Origin: Lunularia cruciata
Taxonomy: Eukaryota > Streptophyta > Marchantiopsida > Lunulariales > Lunulariaceae
Length of the DNA stretch: 64,000 bases
NCBI GenBank assembly: GCA_948567375.1
Contig: OX419760.1
Location: 23,622,001-23,686,000, forward strand
Direction of reading: 5' to 3'
This document shows, piece by piece, positions 1-12,234 of the stretch (the stretch's first letter is position 1; every line of letters starts with the position of its first letter). The notes under the pieces were generated by a model. It was not told the origin of the DNA and ran no database searches. It was given only the letters and a program-made list of their open reading frames with translations. A program made the translations under genes and the position numbers.

Positions 1-3000
1 CAAACTGGGCCATGACGTTGAGTACCTGGAGACATAAAGGGAAATTAACATCTGAGCACAACATAAGAATATTGAACTGAAATCACGTATTGACAGTTGT
101 CCCTTATGTGAAAGTCAAGAGCTCCTTTATGCAGTAGAGAACAAAAATCTGATGCGACCGAGACAGAAAAGACAATTGAGGATTGGAGAGATAGTCAAAA
201 CGAAGAAGATTGCATCCGCTGTATGAGATACTATTCGAAACTGATGCTTTACATCTTGTTCGAGAAAGTTACTAAACAGATGTCTAAACTATTTCATACT
301 CCCTGATTGAAGAAAAACTTAACAAAGTTAGTATCTTTCTTTACAGCGATGAATACCGCGTTTCCTATTCAGAGGAAGAAGAAACTGAGTACCAAGGGGA
401 TATTATGCCAACTGGTGTTCGCTTGGACATGTTTCTAGCCTACCGCTTATCAGCTAAACTTTAGAAGAGTTGGCAATGATGGGAATAAGGTGACGAACTA
501 CGGTCATGTTCATGTCATGCCAACTTGTAGAACTCCTACTTCACGCCTCATGAACACTGCTCTTTTAACACACATTATGCAATTTCCACGAGAGCTTCAA
601 ACACACGTGTAGCACACGTTTCTCAATTTTAGTGCCTTCAAGCATTACCTCAATGGAATGACACTGTATATTTCTGAAGAGACCGGAGATGTGCTGACTT
701 CCTACAAGGAAAAGTTTACCACATTAGCTTGGTATTACTGATTATGAAAACGATTATTTGAACCTAAAAACTACGTAGACTTCAGCTTTTCGGTTTTGAG
801 CTTTCTAATCGCTAACCGATATTTACAGAACTCGCTCGAAAAGTCTAGAAGGGCAGATTAAAATAGTATTGTGACCTTTTTGAGGATCTCTCAAAAGATG
901 ATTTGAGCAAAAAGTCATATTATGTACGATACCGTAGAGAGCTAGATCTAGTATTTATGCAATTATCTGCGCAGAGAATATATAATTGATTTAAAAGTAC
1001 ATTATCTTCTTCTTACCTTTTCTCAGTGCAAGCATGCATTGGACTTGGTTAGGAGATATTTCACTGTTCCTACCTCCGCTTAAGTTGCAATTTCATGGGT
1101 GAGTGAGTAATAATTGTTAAAGCAGAATCAGCTGAACACATTGTGAAGTTGTTTCTAAGCGTTACAAAGGAGGGACATTCATAAAAGTATTTCGTTTCCT
1201 CCAAATCTACAATCCGGTCAATAGACTGGGCTACGTCTTGCTGTGCAGCACTAATACCTTATCCAATCGATGTGAACTTGAGAACTAAGTTGATTAGCGA
1301 AATCAACCTACCCGTTTGGATATGCTTTACATCCCGTTCTGCATTGCCTTCCATTCCTGCGGGCATAAGGCAAACTACTAATGGTGGACCTCCTTGTATA
1401 AGCTCAATTCAACTTGACCTATTGCTGCCTACCAACCTGATTGAGTTGCTGACAGACGCTGTCAGCCAATATGGTCCATGAGTCGGCAGCTTCACACCAC
1501 TAAGAACGTTTGGTACCACAAGCTGTTGGCAATGACAAACTCATGGTTCAATTCATCGAATGGTAGTGAAGCAGGAATAAAAACACTCGCCTACTCATCA
1601 CAACAGATAGATACGGAATCCAATTTGTAACCCTATCTCGAAATTTCTTTTCAAATGCTGTGAGTGACGTCATCGTCTAAAACTATAAACGGAGAGTAAC
1701 AAAAGATAAACCATATATCCTGATTTCAACTTCTAAAATTTCCCACTTCTAAAATTTCTTCGCATTTGTCTTCAGCCTCGGAGATTGGAATAAAAATTTG
1801 GAACTGAGATCAATGACATTCGATATTGTATCAAACTTTTAACAACTCATCGAGTAACCCAATTAACATTGATGAACTTTACTTTTGTATCATCATTGAT
1901 TTTATTTCTCCATTGTGATGTCACTCGCCCAACGGAAAATAAAATTCGACATGGTGTTAGGTTTTCGATTCCGTAAAATATAGTGTAACACTTATCCTAA
2001 GGGTGAATGGATTGACGAGCAGCGGGCAATAAGGACATCCAACACGTCTAGAGTACTCCTCTCACTTAGCATGTATACCAGTGGAGAATCTCTATCACAT
2101 CGTTCGTTCATGAATAGACTCGAATGTGCTTTCCCCTTTCTTGGTGATCATTGTTAGCGTGCGTTTTACCAAGTGTGCCTTCGGGCCCTCTTTCATTGTT
2201 ACTTGAGAATTTTGGGACGAACTTTTTTTCCTCCCGCATTCTTATGTGACTTGTACTTTTTTCCCATTCCTTCGGATATATATATATATGTTCGTATCAC
2301 ATCAGAATTCTGAGAAGAAATTCTACCCACTCCCGAATCATGAAGGTGTAGTTGGATCGTACAGGACAGTAGTGGACAGGAATGTTCCAGTACAGTCTGC
2401 TGCAAAGTTTCAGGTCTTTGTGCCTTTTGCGGACCGCTAACTAAAGGAACGTTCAGATGCACTGAAACTAAACTGTCGACATATACTCTACCCCGTAAAG
2501 GAATCCTCATTTGCTTTGTGAAGAACGTGGTCGAGACGAATATCCCTACCCTGCAGTGGGGCTGTCTGATTGTCCTGCTCTCCCGCCAACCGGCCCGGCG
2601 AGTAACGGCCCTACATTTTTCAGCCGGAAGAACTCACAAAACCGGCACAAGATACGTCCGAATCGCGTCGTCAGACAAGTCCTCATTAACGCACAGTTAT
2701 ACTCATAATTTGGCATACATCTCCAAATTTTGGTGTAGAAGTTACTTTAGGTGAACAATTACGTCAGGTGAAGGTTTAACGCGGATCGGTATCTCTCTGC
2801 AGTTGTCCACTGAAACCGGGTAGCGTCCAGTTAGACAGTTACCGGGAGGGGCTATTCAGCCACTGAGATAGCGTACCCGTATAACCGACCATGATCAGTA
2901 TGAGCCGCAGATTCAGATCCAAGGGCATTTCAACCGTACGTATTCGGGATGGCAGAGTTGATACAAGCGAAGCAAGTGAAGAAAATGATTACGTAGGCAG

Positions 3001-3370
3001 TGGCTATTTAGAAACCTGGTACAATGCATAACATGGTTGGGATAGGAAAGACTAAGATGGCGAGAGGAGACGCGTGAGCTTCTCATGCGTCGGATTCGGC
3101 ATCCAATGGTTGGCGCTTCTGGTGCATTCGAAGGAAACACAGAATTCGGTCCGTATGGATGTGGTCTGGACACAAGGAAGGGGCGGAGGACCCCAGGATA
3201 GGGCCGTCCAAACTTTTGGACCGACGTGCGGAGAAATCCAATATGCAGAGACTCTTTGTGCGCCTACATAACTCGTTTTCTGCTGTTTCCTCACCTATAC
3301 ACCGCCGCTATTTGTCTGAACACGTTCGTCAATTGTAAGGAGTCGCCCTTGAGACGTTGAAACGCTTGCT
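1..3370. other. low-copy-looking stretch with no recognised gene
   Basis: No reading frame here is long, shows a family motif or can be joined to a neighbour through good splice sites. The longest open frames (about 60-100 codons) overlap one another on both strands around 2200-3290, as expected by chance. Base composition is mixed, unlike the AT-rich retroelement blocks further on. The last few hundred bases are presumably the promoter and 5' region of the peptide gene starting at 3539. Confidence 0.5.
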
Positions 3371-3538
3371 CTATATCAGCCCTTGAATTGTTTTTGAATT
3401 GGAATTGAGTTGTGAAAGTCAAGTTTCACCCCATCAGTAGGACTCAAGAGGGTTTATCGACACCGAAGGAAATTTTAAGAGTTGTGTGAGTTCCGGGTGG
3501 TGACTATTGCTTGAGCAATCTAATCTCGATTTGGCCAG

Positions 3539-4860
3539 ATGAAGAGCTTCGCTATGGAAATCAGACATACCACGCTGGTTTGCTTGCTGTTGGCTATGCT
3601 GTTCATAGTCGGGGAGACTGCTGCTCGACCTCTTCATGGTAATTTGCAGCTCTGGTTGCATTGAGAGTACATTGATGACAGGAAAGAGGAATCGATACTC
3701 AGGTGCACGCGATGGTGGAAAGTGGGTTTTGGTTCCACTCCTCCAGAGAACAACAGGTTTGTTAGAGGGAAATACCGGTGTCGGACTGAATGGTGTGAGT
3801 AATTGAAACGATCTTGCCGAGACTTATTTTCCAATCAATTTGGTTTCTGCGCAGGCTCCTCAAACGAGTCCTCCGCTCTCAGGACGACGGAGGCCGATTC
3901 AAAGACACACTCTGAGGTAAGGTGCTTTAGGGTCTCACGTTCGATCGAGTGCAGGGCAGGTAGGAATGACCGTCCAGATTCGCACGAGATTCTAAATTTG
4001 CATCTTTCCCGAGTCCTTCAGACAGTAGTCAAGATGAAGGAACTGAGACCTGCGTCTCTAACTGGATGGAACATAACCTGATCTTTGATATCTACTTCTA
4101 GAGGTGGTAAACGTGAACACAGGGAGTTTAAGGGTTCATTAGCCTTCAAATCCTAGAGTAGAAGATGTACATGCTCTAAAAAGATATTTCGTAGTGCTCC
4201 CTTGTGATGAGACAAGCTACATGTGTTTGATCCCTGTCCAACTTGCACTTGTCATATGTATCGACTTTCGCGGTGCACCAAGGCCTTAGTTTGTGTCTGT
4301 GTGTGTTTATTCCTTCTCTCGAGCTACAGACATACAACCGTATCTTAGAAGTTCCAACGTTTACTTATTATGTTTCCACATTGTGCAAGTACGACTGAGC
4401 AACGACTACATGATTAACCTCAAAATTAGACGCTTTCAGCCAGCAGCCTGGTCAGAAACATTTGGGACAGGTTCTCCGCTAGATGTGACGCGCTTGAAAT
4501 TGCCTTCTGAAGAAGCCTTGGCATATGTTCAGTGAGATAATTCTAAGGCAACCTACAACAGTTCATAACTACACAGGGCAGGTATTAGTCGAGTCTACAT
4601 GCGCAATAGGTGGCGAGCGCTCAAGGGTTTGGGCAATTTCTCTCTTATCACTGACTCTTTTTGATGCTATCCAGATGTCTGCATCTTCCACAGTTGAGTC
4701 CAGCGAAGATGTGAAGAAGACTGGAATCCTTGTCACGGAGATTGGCGGTGGGGCAGCCAACTTGGAAGACGAAAGCATGTCATACGACGAGAGGCGCATG
4801 ATGGCTACAACCTCGGATTACGATGGGCCAAGCGAAAATGATAACAAGAAACATCATTAG
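3539..4860 (+). CDS. secreted peptide precursor, PSY-like (three exons)
   Basis: Spliced gene read from three exons: 3539-3638, 3855-3916 and 4675-4860, with GT-AG introns and a continuous frame of about 115 codons. The start ATG opens a classic signal peptide: a few polar residues, then the hydrophobic core LVCLLLAMLFIVG and an Ala-Ala cleavage region near residue 29. No other ATG lies in the 120 bases upstream. The middle is polar and Ser/Thr/Glu-rich. The C-terminus reads ERRMMATTSDYDGPSEN followed by DNKKHH and the stop. In plant PSY precursors an Arg-Arg segment precedes an Asp-Tyr core of the form DYxxPSxN, where the tyrosine is sulfated and prolines may be hydroxylated; this match is the basis of the call. 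The mature peptide would act outside the cell through receptor kinases. The usual His-Asp-Pro tail of PSY is not obvious, so another sulfated-peptide family is possible. Exon structure is inferred from sequence only. Confidence 0.62.
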
Positions 4861-7800
4861 CTTAGTTTTGGGAATTTGTTTGACTTCGGATCTTTCCAAC
4901 TCCAGTTCGTTGAACTTTCTGTAACATAGCAATTTTGTAGTCTCAAGGTTAAGACTAGAACCTGTCTTACTCTGTTTGAATCTTCTATCGCGTCTAGGGT
5001 TGTTTCTAAGTTGCTGTTAGCTCATGCCTTTTGTGTATCGTATAGCATGACTGTCGGAATTCAGCAGGACAGCGCCAGTGATTTTAGATAGTGCCGAATC
5101 CTCTATCAGTGGACTTCGATCTTGCTACCGAGTCCTGCATGAGGTAACTAATCAACCTTTAGATCAACTCTTTTCGGCCGTTAAATACGGGATGTCGCGG
5201 TCTCCAAATATATTGAACAGACATTGACTACACGAAATAAAAAGGAAAAAAGTTGCAAGCAGAATCGAAGCTTGTGATATTTGATTTAAAATCAGTGTCA
5301 AATTTACCACGATAATCTATCCTCTCTAATTTTTACTACAATTAAAGAAGACGAGATCACGTATGGTGTTTAGCTATCACGAGCTTTAGAAGATCTTTTG
5401 TGCAAACTGTGTACTGAAGAAATGATGGGTTCAACTTACAGCTGACGAACTGAAAATAAACCAAATGGTAGGAAAATCTAATTTGTGACAAGCAGAATTG
5501 ATTGAGGAAAATGATGGAAAAATAACTGGCCGAATCAGAATTTCTGTAATCGTGATCGTGTAAAACAAAACTTCTTCACATATGAATCCATCTTTAAACG
5601 CATCTACCCATCCGAAGCTGTTGGCATTTACCGTGGAATCGAAATTATCAACGTAGCATCGCACGATACACATAGAAATTTATATCCTGTACTAACACAG
5701 ATAGACTAGCAGTATATCCACTAACTCCTATCTGGAAACAGCAGATACACTCAGCCAAACGATAGAACGTTGCCATTTCTTGTTGTATACACCTGCATGC
5801 TAGACAATTGTACGCTGATACTCCTGCAATTCTAACGCTTGGATAACTCCCGCAGGCCTATGGTCCATGTCTATGGTCTCAGTCAACACCTGATAGCATC
5901 TCATGATGAACTTATTGATAGGCGCCATGCTACAGTCCCCATCTTGTACGCTTAGCTTAGGGTCAAGTCATAATGCGAATCAAGCATGGCCCCTGAACAC
6001 TGCACTTTATCTGCTGATAGATTTGTCTGCATCCTACATCACACAGGTCATTTAAGACTAAATAAGGATATCAGTTGAAAGTCGATACTCCCACTTCGTG
6101 GAAAAACTCTTGCTGTTGTGAAAAATGTGAGATGTTCCGGATACCATTTTGCTCCCAAGGATCACGTGCGCTGTCAGAATCTATGCACTTGTGGGCCGCG
6201 GTATCGACTGTTGGCGTAAAACTTACTTTCACAATCATCGGTACATGACACCTTGGGCAGCTGTTTTTCTGTGCACGTTCTAACGGAGGGTTCTGCGGTG
6301 ATTCCATTCCAACTTACTCTCACGATTCACAACCTTATACAGCAAGTAGTGCAAGATATTTGAGCCATTAGTGCGAGGCTTCAAGAATTAAAATACACGA
6401 GGTACACGTAGGTTCCACGTATATGTTTTGAGCTGGGCAGCGATCCACGGAATGAACAGCCCAAACAGCCTCAGGGTTCGTTCTGGCTCGTCGTTTAAGC
6501 ACTGAGTACTATTAACTTGGCCACGTTGAGGAGTACAGCATTCGTTCCGCCTGCATACGAACAATTTTACAGGTTCTACCACACAAGCCTTCCAGCCTGG
6601 GATTGCAAAGATCTAGTTCTAGCCATAGTGACGAATTCGATCTCCTTGTAATATGTCAGAACTCTGGCTGCAGTCGCCTGCAGCATGCTACTTTACATTG
6701 AACAAAATGTTTCACTACGAACCTATTTGATGCTCACCAGACGGGTTGTAGAAATCATCATCATCATCTGTGGGGACACATCTTCGCTGGTTTGCTTAAA
6801 AAACATAAGAGCTGCATATGCAAGGACAAAAGTCATGTGCTTGTGTAACTGCATCTTTATTAATTGTCTTAAGGATGCAGCAATGTGACTGCGGACCCAT
6901 GACATAACTCACGTTTATACCCATCTTATAGTGAACTTGTTCGCAACTTTAAAATACAGTGTTTGATCTCTCTTCATACAAAGGGCCAAACAGGTTAGGC
7001 TTAGGACCCATAAGCATGATGGGCCAGAGAACTTGCATGCGTCTGCCATGAGGTGCATATTCTTGGCTGTAACCCAGTGTCGATAGCATAAATTGATGTA
7101 ATGTGTGACCAGTAGTCTCCTGCTGGACACCTGTTACGAATCAAGAGCAAGTGTTCCAGGCAAGCAGCAAATCAGATACGAATACATGCTTCCAAAGTTT
7201 AACCAGATAGATTGTTATAATACATTAGCTACCCTGGCAATTAGCCCGAAAATGGGTAAACTGTATCCTCCACTTGATTTTGTCATATACCGGTTTCTTT
7301 TCAGTCAACTACCCATGTACGACTCAACTCCTCCATACAACATCCATGTTCCCTGTTGACGTACTCCTGAAGTATCCAGTGTGAACTATACATGTATCAC
7401 AAACATTCACTTGGGCAAATCTACTACTCTCGGGATCTACAATTTGCGTTCCATAAGACTAACAGACGTCCTTTGGAAACGGAAAAAGCATTTCAAGGAA
7501 GGGGAAGCCAATTCCATTCACAAAGTTTTAGTTTCATTGTCAAACTACTTATGACACCTTTGCGTGGCATAATGGAGCTACTGCAAGATGATTCATCATC
7601 AACAGGTTGTCTTCTGAAAAAGTGGATGCTGCTTGCCGCACATGGTACTAACCCAATATTCTTTCCTCATAACCTGTTGGCAACGTCTTGATTCATACTT
7701 TATTCATCTAGTCTATAAGTGCGGATATGCACACATGTGAATTTACCAATGCAGAATTGTTTGAATGAATTGGAGTTCGGGAGGAGTTCGTGAGACTGTG

Positions 7801-7880
7801 GAGCCGTGAGACATGTGAGAGTAAAGATCTATATTTTGTGAGTGCTCTTTGGTATATAGCACTCATACTCATGAGTGAAT
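4861..7880. other. gene-poor stretch
   Basis: Contains the 3' region of the peptide gene and otherwise only short overlapping open frames on both strands (for example 6071-6307 minus and 7392-7691 plus) without recognisable motifs, repeats or splice-joined coding potential. I see no transposon coding sequence in it. Confidence 0.4.
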
Positions 7881-7905
7881 AGTCAACTTCTGTTTGTTCT
7901 TCAAA

Positions 7906-8115
7906 TTTTGGTTTCATTTGTATATAGACTGAAGACTATGGAGAATTGTTCATTTTTCAATTTTGGTTTCATTTGTATCTAGATTGAAGACTATGGAGAA
8001 TTGTTCATTTTTCAATTTTGGTTTCATTTGTATATAGACTGAAGACTATGGAGAATTGTTCATTTTTCAATTTTGGTTTCATTTGTATCTAGATTGAAGA
8101 CTATGGAGAATTGAA
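7906..8115. repeat. 55-bp tandem repeat, four copies in a 110-bp higher-order pattern
   Basis: The unit begins TTTTGGTTTCATTTGTAT and recurs at 7906, 7961, 8016 and 8071, exactly 55 bases apart. Copies 1 and 3 carry the variant ATATAGACTG and copies 2 and 4 carry ATCTAGATTG, so the array is really two copies of a 110-bp dimer. Divergence between units is otherwise almost nil, which implies recent amplification. Confidence 0.95.
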
Positions 8116-8312
8116 AGTATAAAGATTTTTAGGTTTTTTAGAGTTTAGAATGATCATTGCACATTGAGAGGGATGGGTTGAGAATTTTCATTTTTCATCT
8201 CTTGGTTTTTATTATTAAGTTCCATGGGAATTTAGTTTAAAAATTTTATAAATTGAAATTGAAAATTATGCTAAGTTTATAATATTTAGGGTTGGTAGAG
8301 ACTATATTTTCT

Positions 8313-8359
8313 AATGTGAGTTGGAATGTAAGTGTACCCCTTACATTCCAACTCACATT
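8313..8359. repeat. perfect 19-bp inverted repeat with 9-nt loop
   Basis: The arm at 8313-8331 (AATGTGAGTTGGAATGTAA) is the exact reverse complement of 8341-8359. The loop is nine bases. The right arm runs straight into the 19-bp tandem repeat that follows. Confidence 0.93.
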
Positions 8360-8409
8360 GTGGTTTTGCAACTCACATGTGGTTTTGCAACTCACATGTG
8401 GTTTTGCAA
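8349..8409. repeat. 19-bp tandem repeat, three copies
   Basis: The unit CAACTCACATGTGGTTTTG begins at 8349 (with one extra T), 8369 and 8388. The first unit overlaps the right arm of the inverted repeat, so the array seems to have grown out of the hairpin arm. Confidence 0.92.
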
Positions 8410-11400
8410 GTATGGAGAGATATGGAGAGGAGCATCATGTGTTACTATCGTTATCCTTGTGCTAGCCTAAACTTGAGATACAACCCGGTGTGTCACCAAT
8501 GCTTTACCTCACAAGGGGTAAAGGCACATGTGGGAAGGATGCACAAGGACTATGATTGGACCACTTGGGATGTCAACGTGAGGCAAGCAACCACATCGAC
8601 AGCAATGACACTCAAAATTAAGCACGCTTCTTTTATCCCTTTGTTGACCATTCTAGGTATACCGATCGAGTCATGGGAGTGGTTAGCTTCTTAGGCAGGT
8701 TGTATTCTGGGGTTATTTGAGACTAGTTTTCCATGTCCATGTCTATTCTAGACACACTCCATGATGAGGCTAGATATGCTTTTCACCTACCACTTGATCA
8801 TTTTGCATATGATCCCTTGGAAGAGTTAGCATGGTTCTTATTCCTCCTACTCCCTTGATGGTGTCTTTATTATGCTCCCTCGATGGTGTCTTTGTTATGC
8901 TAGAGTGGGACGTGCGGGGCATAGAGAGGTGGCTGCTAGATTTTGAGCGAGGGATTGGGTGGCCCTTCAGGAGAGTCCGTTAGGGCTACACATTTTAGGA
9001 AACAAGTTTCACCACAAGATACCACAGAGTCCACTCGATTATGATGGTGTAGGACATTGGGTGAATCAAGAGAGTGTAGTAGAGCAACACGAGCGCTATG
9101 TCCTTTGTCTATGATGAGTTCTACTTATGAGACTATCTCTTTTCTACGCTCACTACATCTTATAGCAATAGAGGACTACCACTAGAGGTCTTAGATTATC
9201 AACCTATGCACCCTTTATGTCTTGATAGGTTGCTTTTGCACAAGCATTGTGCACTTCCCCTCACCTTTCCTCATGAGGCTTGTTAGTGATGGTTTATGAG
9301 CACCTTAGAGATTACTTTCAGGCAGATGATCCTTCTAGTCATTTTACCCAGTTGTTTTAGATGTTTGTATCAATAGCAAGAGGAGACATTCCTATGTCTA
9401 TTAGTCGGGTGTTAGGTGCTAATCGTCTTCTTACAATGGAGTAGCTACACATAGAGGATGTGTGGCCATATCTTTGGATGTTAGGGCCCTCCTAGATATC
9501 CATCCAGAGTAGGTCGACCTATAGGTGGATGTTTAGAATACTTTTAATAATATTTCACGTGCATCCAATTTTTAGAGAGCTTAGGGACGTTGGTGGATCC
9601 TTTGCAAGTCTTATTCCTTTTGTGTAGTCTTTCTATGGCTCTCCTGCTTCCCTTTACTACCAACACGGTGGTTCACAAGAGGGAGTTACCGTCTTGGAGT
9701 CAATTGTGGGTACATGTCAGGGAGATCCTTTAGGGGGACCCTTATTTGCCATGGCTCACTTTAGAGCTCTCCTATCTACTACTTTGGCCATGCTATGTTG
9801 TGTATTTTTCTCCATGGCAGATGATACATACATTTTGAGCCCTATAGATTAGATTAGGCAGGCCATTGACCACTTGACTACCAAGTCACATCTAGTAGGC
9901 TTGAGAGTCAAAGTGCAAGGCATGGTCCATGTTAAGTATTCCTGCCCACCTTGAGCTTCCAAAGGGGTGTATCACATCTACAGATGGACTACATGTTCTT
10001 GGAGTGCCAGTAGGATCTGATGATTTTGTCACACGCTTCTTAGATGCTACCCTTGTAGAGGATGTTCTCCATGTGGATGACCTTCTATTGCTAGGAGATC
10101 CACATGTGGCATTTGGTATACTCTCCTCTAGTATTTTTTGTCAACCATCCTACCTCGTCCTACCTCATATGTACAATTCCTCCCTCCTCGTCTTTCGTAT
10201 CATGTTTGAGAGTCTTTGATAAGAGGATTATGGGAGTCTTTGGTGATATTATTGAACCATGGATATTTGAGTATGTGATAAGGGACTTGGCACGTAGACA
10301 GACGGCTCTACCGATCTTGTGTGGAGGGGTTGGCTTGCTATCTTTGGAGGAGATTGCACCTATAGCATTTTTGGGTAGTTGTGCTCTCTTGGCACCCCTC
10401 CTTTCCTCTCATTTTGTGGTTGTTGATAGGTTGGTTTTGGAAATTTATGTGACAAAGGTGGAGGGGGATCCTTTTCTCTCCATATGTTATTGCGGCACAC
10501 GAGAGATAGTCTATCCCCATGGGCATGAGAGTACTTTCTATCTTTTGCTTCATCATTGTCATATTGGACTAGAGGTTTACGCTCTTCCTTGATGGAGCGA
10601 TAATGTGAGCATACGCTACATTTTCTCTTAGTTGATTCGTTCATTCCTCATGGTACTAGAGCATGTCTTTGCTCTTGCTCCGGCAAGGCTGTTGGATACT
10701 AGCTCGATTGGGCATTAGGCATTCTGGCTTGCACTAGCTACTTTCTCTACAACGATGAGGTTTCTCCTAGGTTTGGTCCACCCATCTACATCTTCATTAC
10801 TCACTTGTGAGTGTAATTCTACACTAGATGCAGCAGCGGTCCATATGACATAGTGTCCTTTTGGAGGACAGAGGATAACTACTCATGATGCTATTAGTGA
10901 CATAGTGTTTGCTATGGTACGAGAGAGTGTATACTTGGCTTGGAGGGAGATTTTGTATGTTTTCTAGATGACACATGTCAGGGTAGACTTATACTTGGTC
11001 CAAGATGATCAGGTGATAGTAGCGGATGCCGTGGTTACAAACTCTACACAAGATACAGTTTTGGATGGAGTGATTACCTATCCCTTGGATGGGCGGCGAG
11101 TGCAACAGCAGGTCGCAAGGTCTCCAAGTATAGGGGCATGCAATGAGGTCACCTCTTTGTTCCTCTAGCCTTGGAGTTATATGGAGCGACGAAAATGGTG
11201 TTCAATACATTTGTCATGGAATGCATGAGAGTTTCTCATGTTAGGCGCCAAAGTGTACCACTCTCACTCTCATACTTTGTAGCATATTTTAGATAACATA
11301 TGTCCATTGCTCTATAGAAGACAGTGGCCGGTGCAATCCATAGGTGCAATCACACTAGGTGAAGTTTCTTTGGGTGCTCTCGTTGTATGTAGACCACACC

Positions 11401-11580
11401 ACTTGCATAGCTTGGATATCTTAGATGCCGATGTGCAGATTTCTCCTATAGACTCTATTGGGGCTTAGTCCCATTTTACCTTTTTCATCTCTCTCTTGTA
11501 CGGCTTGATGGGGTCTTCCCATCCTTCATTTTTTCTAAGCGGTCATCCTTCTCCTCCAATAAATAAAAATTTGCTCTTTC
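8410..11580 (+). mobile_element. decayed LINE-like non-LTR retroelement (longest copy)
   Basis: Translating the plus strand with frame changes gives, in order: a C2H2-like finger (C-x2-C-x8-H-x4-H, about 8490-8560), an acidic/basic linker, an RT with GTCQGDPLGGPLFAMAHFRAL and the acidic motif MADDTYIL (about 9705-9840), an RT C-terminal region with LHVLGVPVGSDDF (about 9985-10025), a further conserved segment LPILCGGVGLLSLEE (about 10310-10355), and a tail containing DGRRVQQQVARSPSIGA (about 11090-11140). It ends with a terminal sequence CTTGTACGGCTTGATGGGGT near 11499. Many stops and frame shifts show it is dead. Other copies in this window share the 3' end and are truncated on the 5' side, as in target-primed insertion. 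The left boundary is approximate. DIRS-type affiliation was considered but no tyrosine recombinase was seen. Confidence 0.8.
9550..10592 (+). pseudogene. reverse transcriptase remnant of the LINE-like element
   Basis: RT core of the element above. Visible blocks are FRELRDVGGSFASLIPFV (about 9576), GDPLGGPLFA (about 9722) and the catalytic ADDT box (about 9820), which stands where most RTs have YxDD. Downstream, frames 9929-10219 and 10104-10592 carry the thumb-like and C-terminal segments in two different frames, so at least one frameshift separates them. In-frame stops (for example in the segment after TYILSPID) also break it. No intact protein is possible. Confidence 0.78.
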
Positions 11581-11675
11581 TGCATGACAATCGGTTTGAC
11601 AGCGCTTGACATGACATTGTGACGATACAAAACTATTATGGCGAAGGAGAAGATGGGTGGAAAGGTAATCTTATA

Positions 11676-11765
11676 TTTTCTGGAATCTCTCCCTTGTACG
11701 GCTTGATGGGGTCTTCCTTCGTGTTTTCTACGCGGTTCGCCCTTTCACAACAGTAAATGAAATCT
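11676..11765 (+). mobile_element. isolated 3' tip of the LINE-like family
   Basis: A second copy of the family's terminal sequence lies about 190 bases beyond the long element: CTTGTACGGCTTGATGGGGT followed by a tip reading TTTTCTACGCGGTT and CGCCCTTTCAC. A short internal deletion relative to the long copy removes the CCATCC segment. It is either an extreme 5' truncation or an older insertion. Confidence 0.75.
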
Positions 11766-11833
11766 AAGCTGTTGTTATTTCTATACCGATTAGCGATCAT
11801 ACAGCAAATTTTCGGGAGACTCAGTCTATAGGG

Positions 11834-11862
11834 TAGGGTAGAGCTGTAAAAGCTCTACCCTA
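11834..11862. repeat. 12-bp hairpin
   Basis: TAGGGTAGAGCT (11834-11845) pairs perfectly with AGCTCTACCCTA (11851-11862) across a five-base loop. Function unknown; it is not next to a recognised gene end. Confidence 0.8.
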
Positions 11863-12163
11863 TGGACCATCTACAAAGCTAAATTTGAAAATTGCAAAGT
11901 TCAGTGTAAGTAAACACATCGCTGATATCTCAACGCTCTCAAATGTGGAAAATCTCAATTGAATGTTAATCTCGGAAGTTGCAATGTCTATATAAGTCGA
12001 TCATAGCTTTCTCAACGCACGACTTGGACTGACACCCATTCACCACTTACAGTACCACGAACGGCGGACCAACGGTGTCCATAGAAAGAGCAATGAACTC
12101 CCAAATGTGCAACAAATTTGTTGGAAAATCTGCAGTGTTGATTCTAAAACATTAACGAAAGAA

Positions 12164-12234
12164 GGCCCTACCGAGATTCGAACTCGGGCTCTTGGATTCA
12201 AAGTCCAATGTCGTAACCGCTAGACTATAGAGCC
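12164..12234 (-). tRNA. tRNA-Gln (anticodon UUG)
   Basis: On the minus strand the 71-nt sequence folds as a complete cloverleaf. The acceptor stem GGCTCTA pairs with TAGGGCC (one G-U). The anticodon stem TTGGA/TCCAA encloses CTTTGAA with anticodon TTG. The T arm CCGAG-TTCGAAT-CTCGG has the standard TTCGA loop, and the D arm contains the B-box-compatible GCGGTTA. It has no intron and no encoded CCA, as usual for a nuclear gene. A T-run (GTTTTAG) lies about 15 nt downstream on the same strand and could be the RNA polymerase III terminator. It reads CAA glutamine codons. Confidence 0.93.

Noticed and set aside
2199-3294. Overlapping 65-103-codon frames on both strands
   Set aside because: Mutually overlapping, without motifs; typical of moderately GC-rich non-coding sequence.
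8313-8409. CRISPR-like array (short direct repeats)
   Set aside because: Repeats are contiguous with no spacers and the context is a plant nuclear genome.
11834-11862. Bacterial-type terminator hairpin
   Set aside because: No T-run after it and no operon context; eukaryotic sequence.
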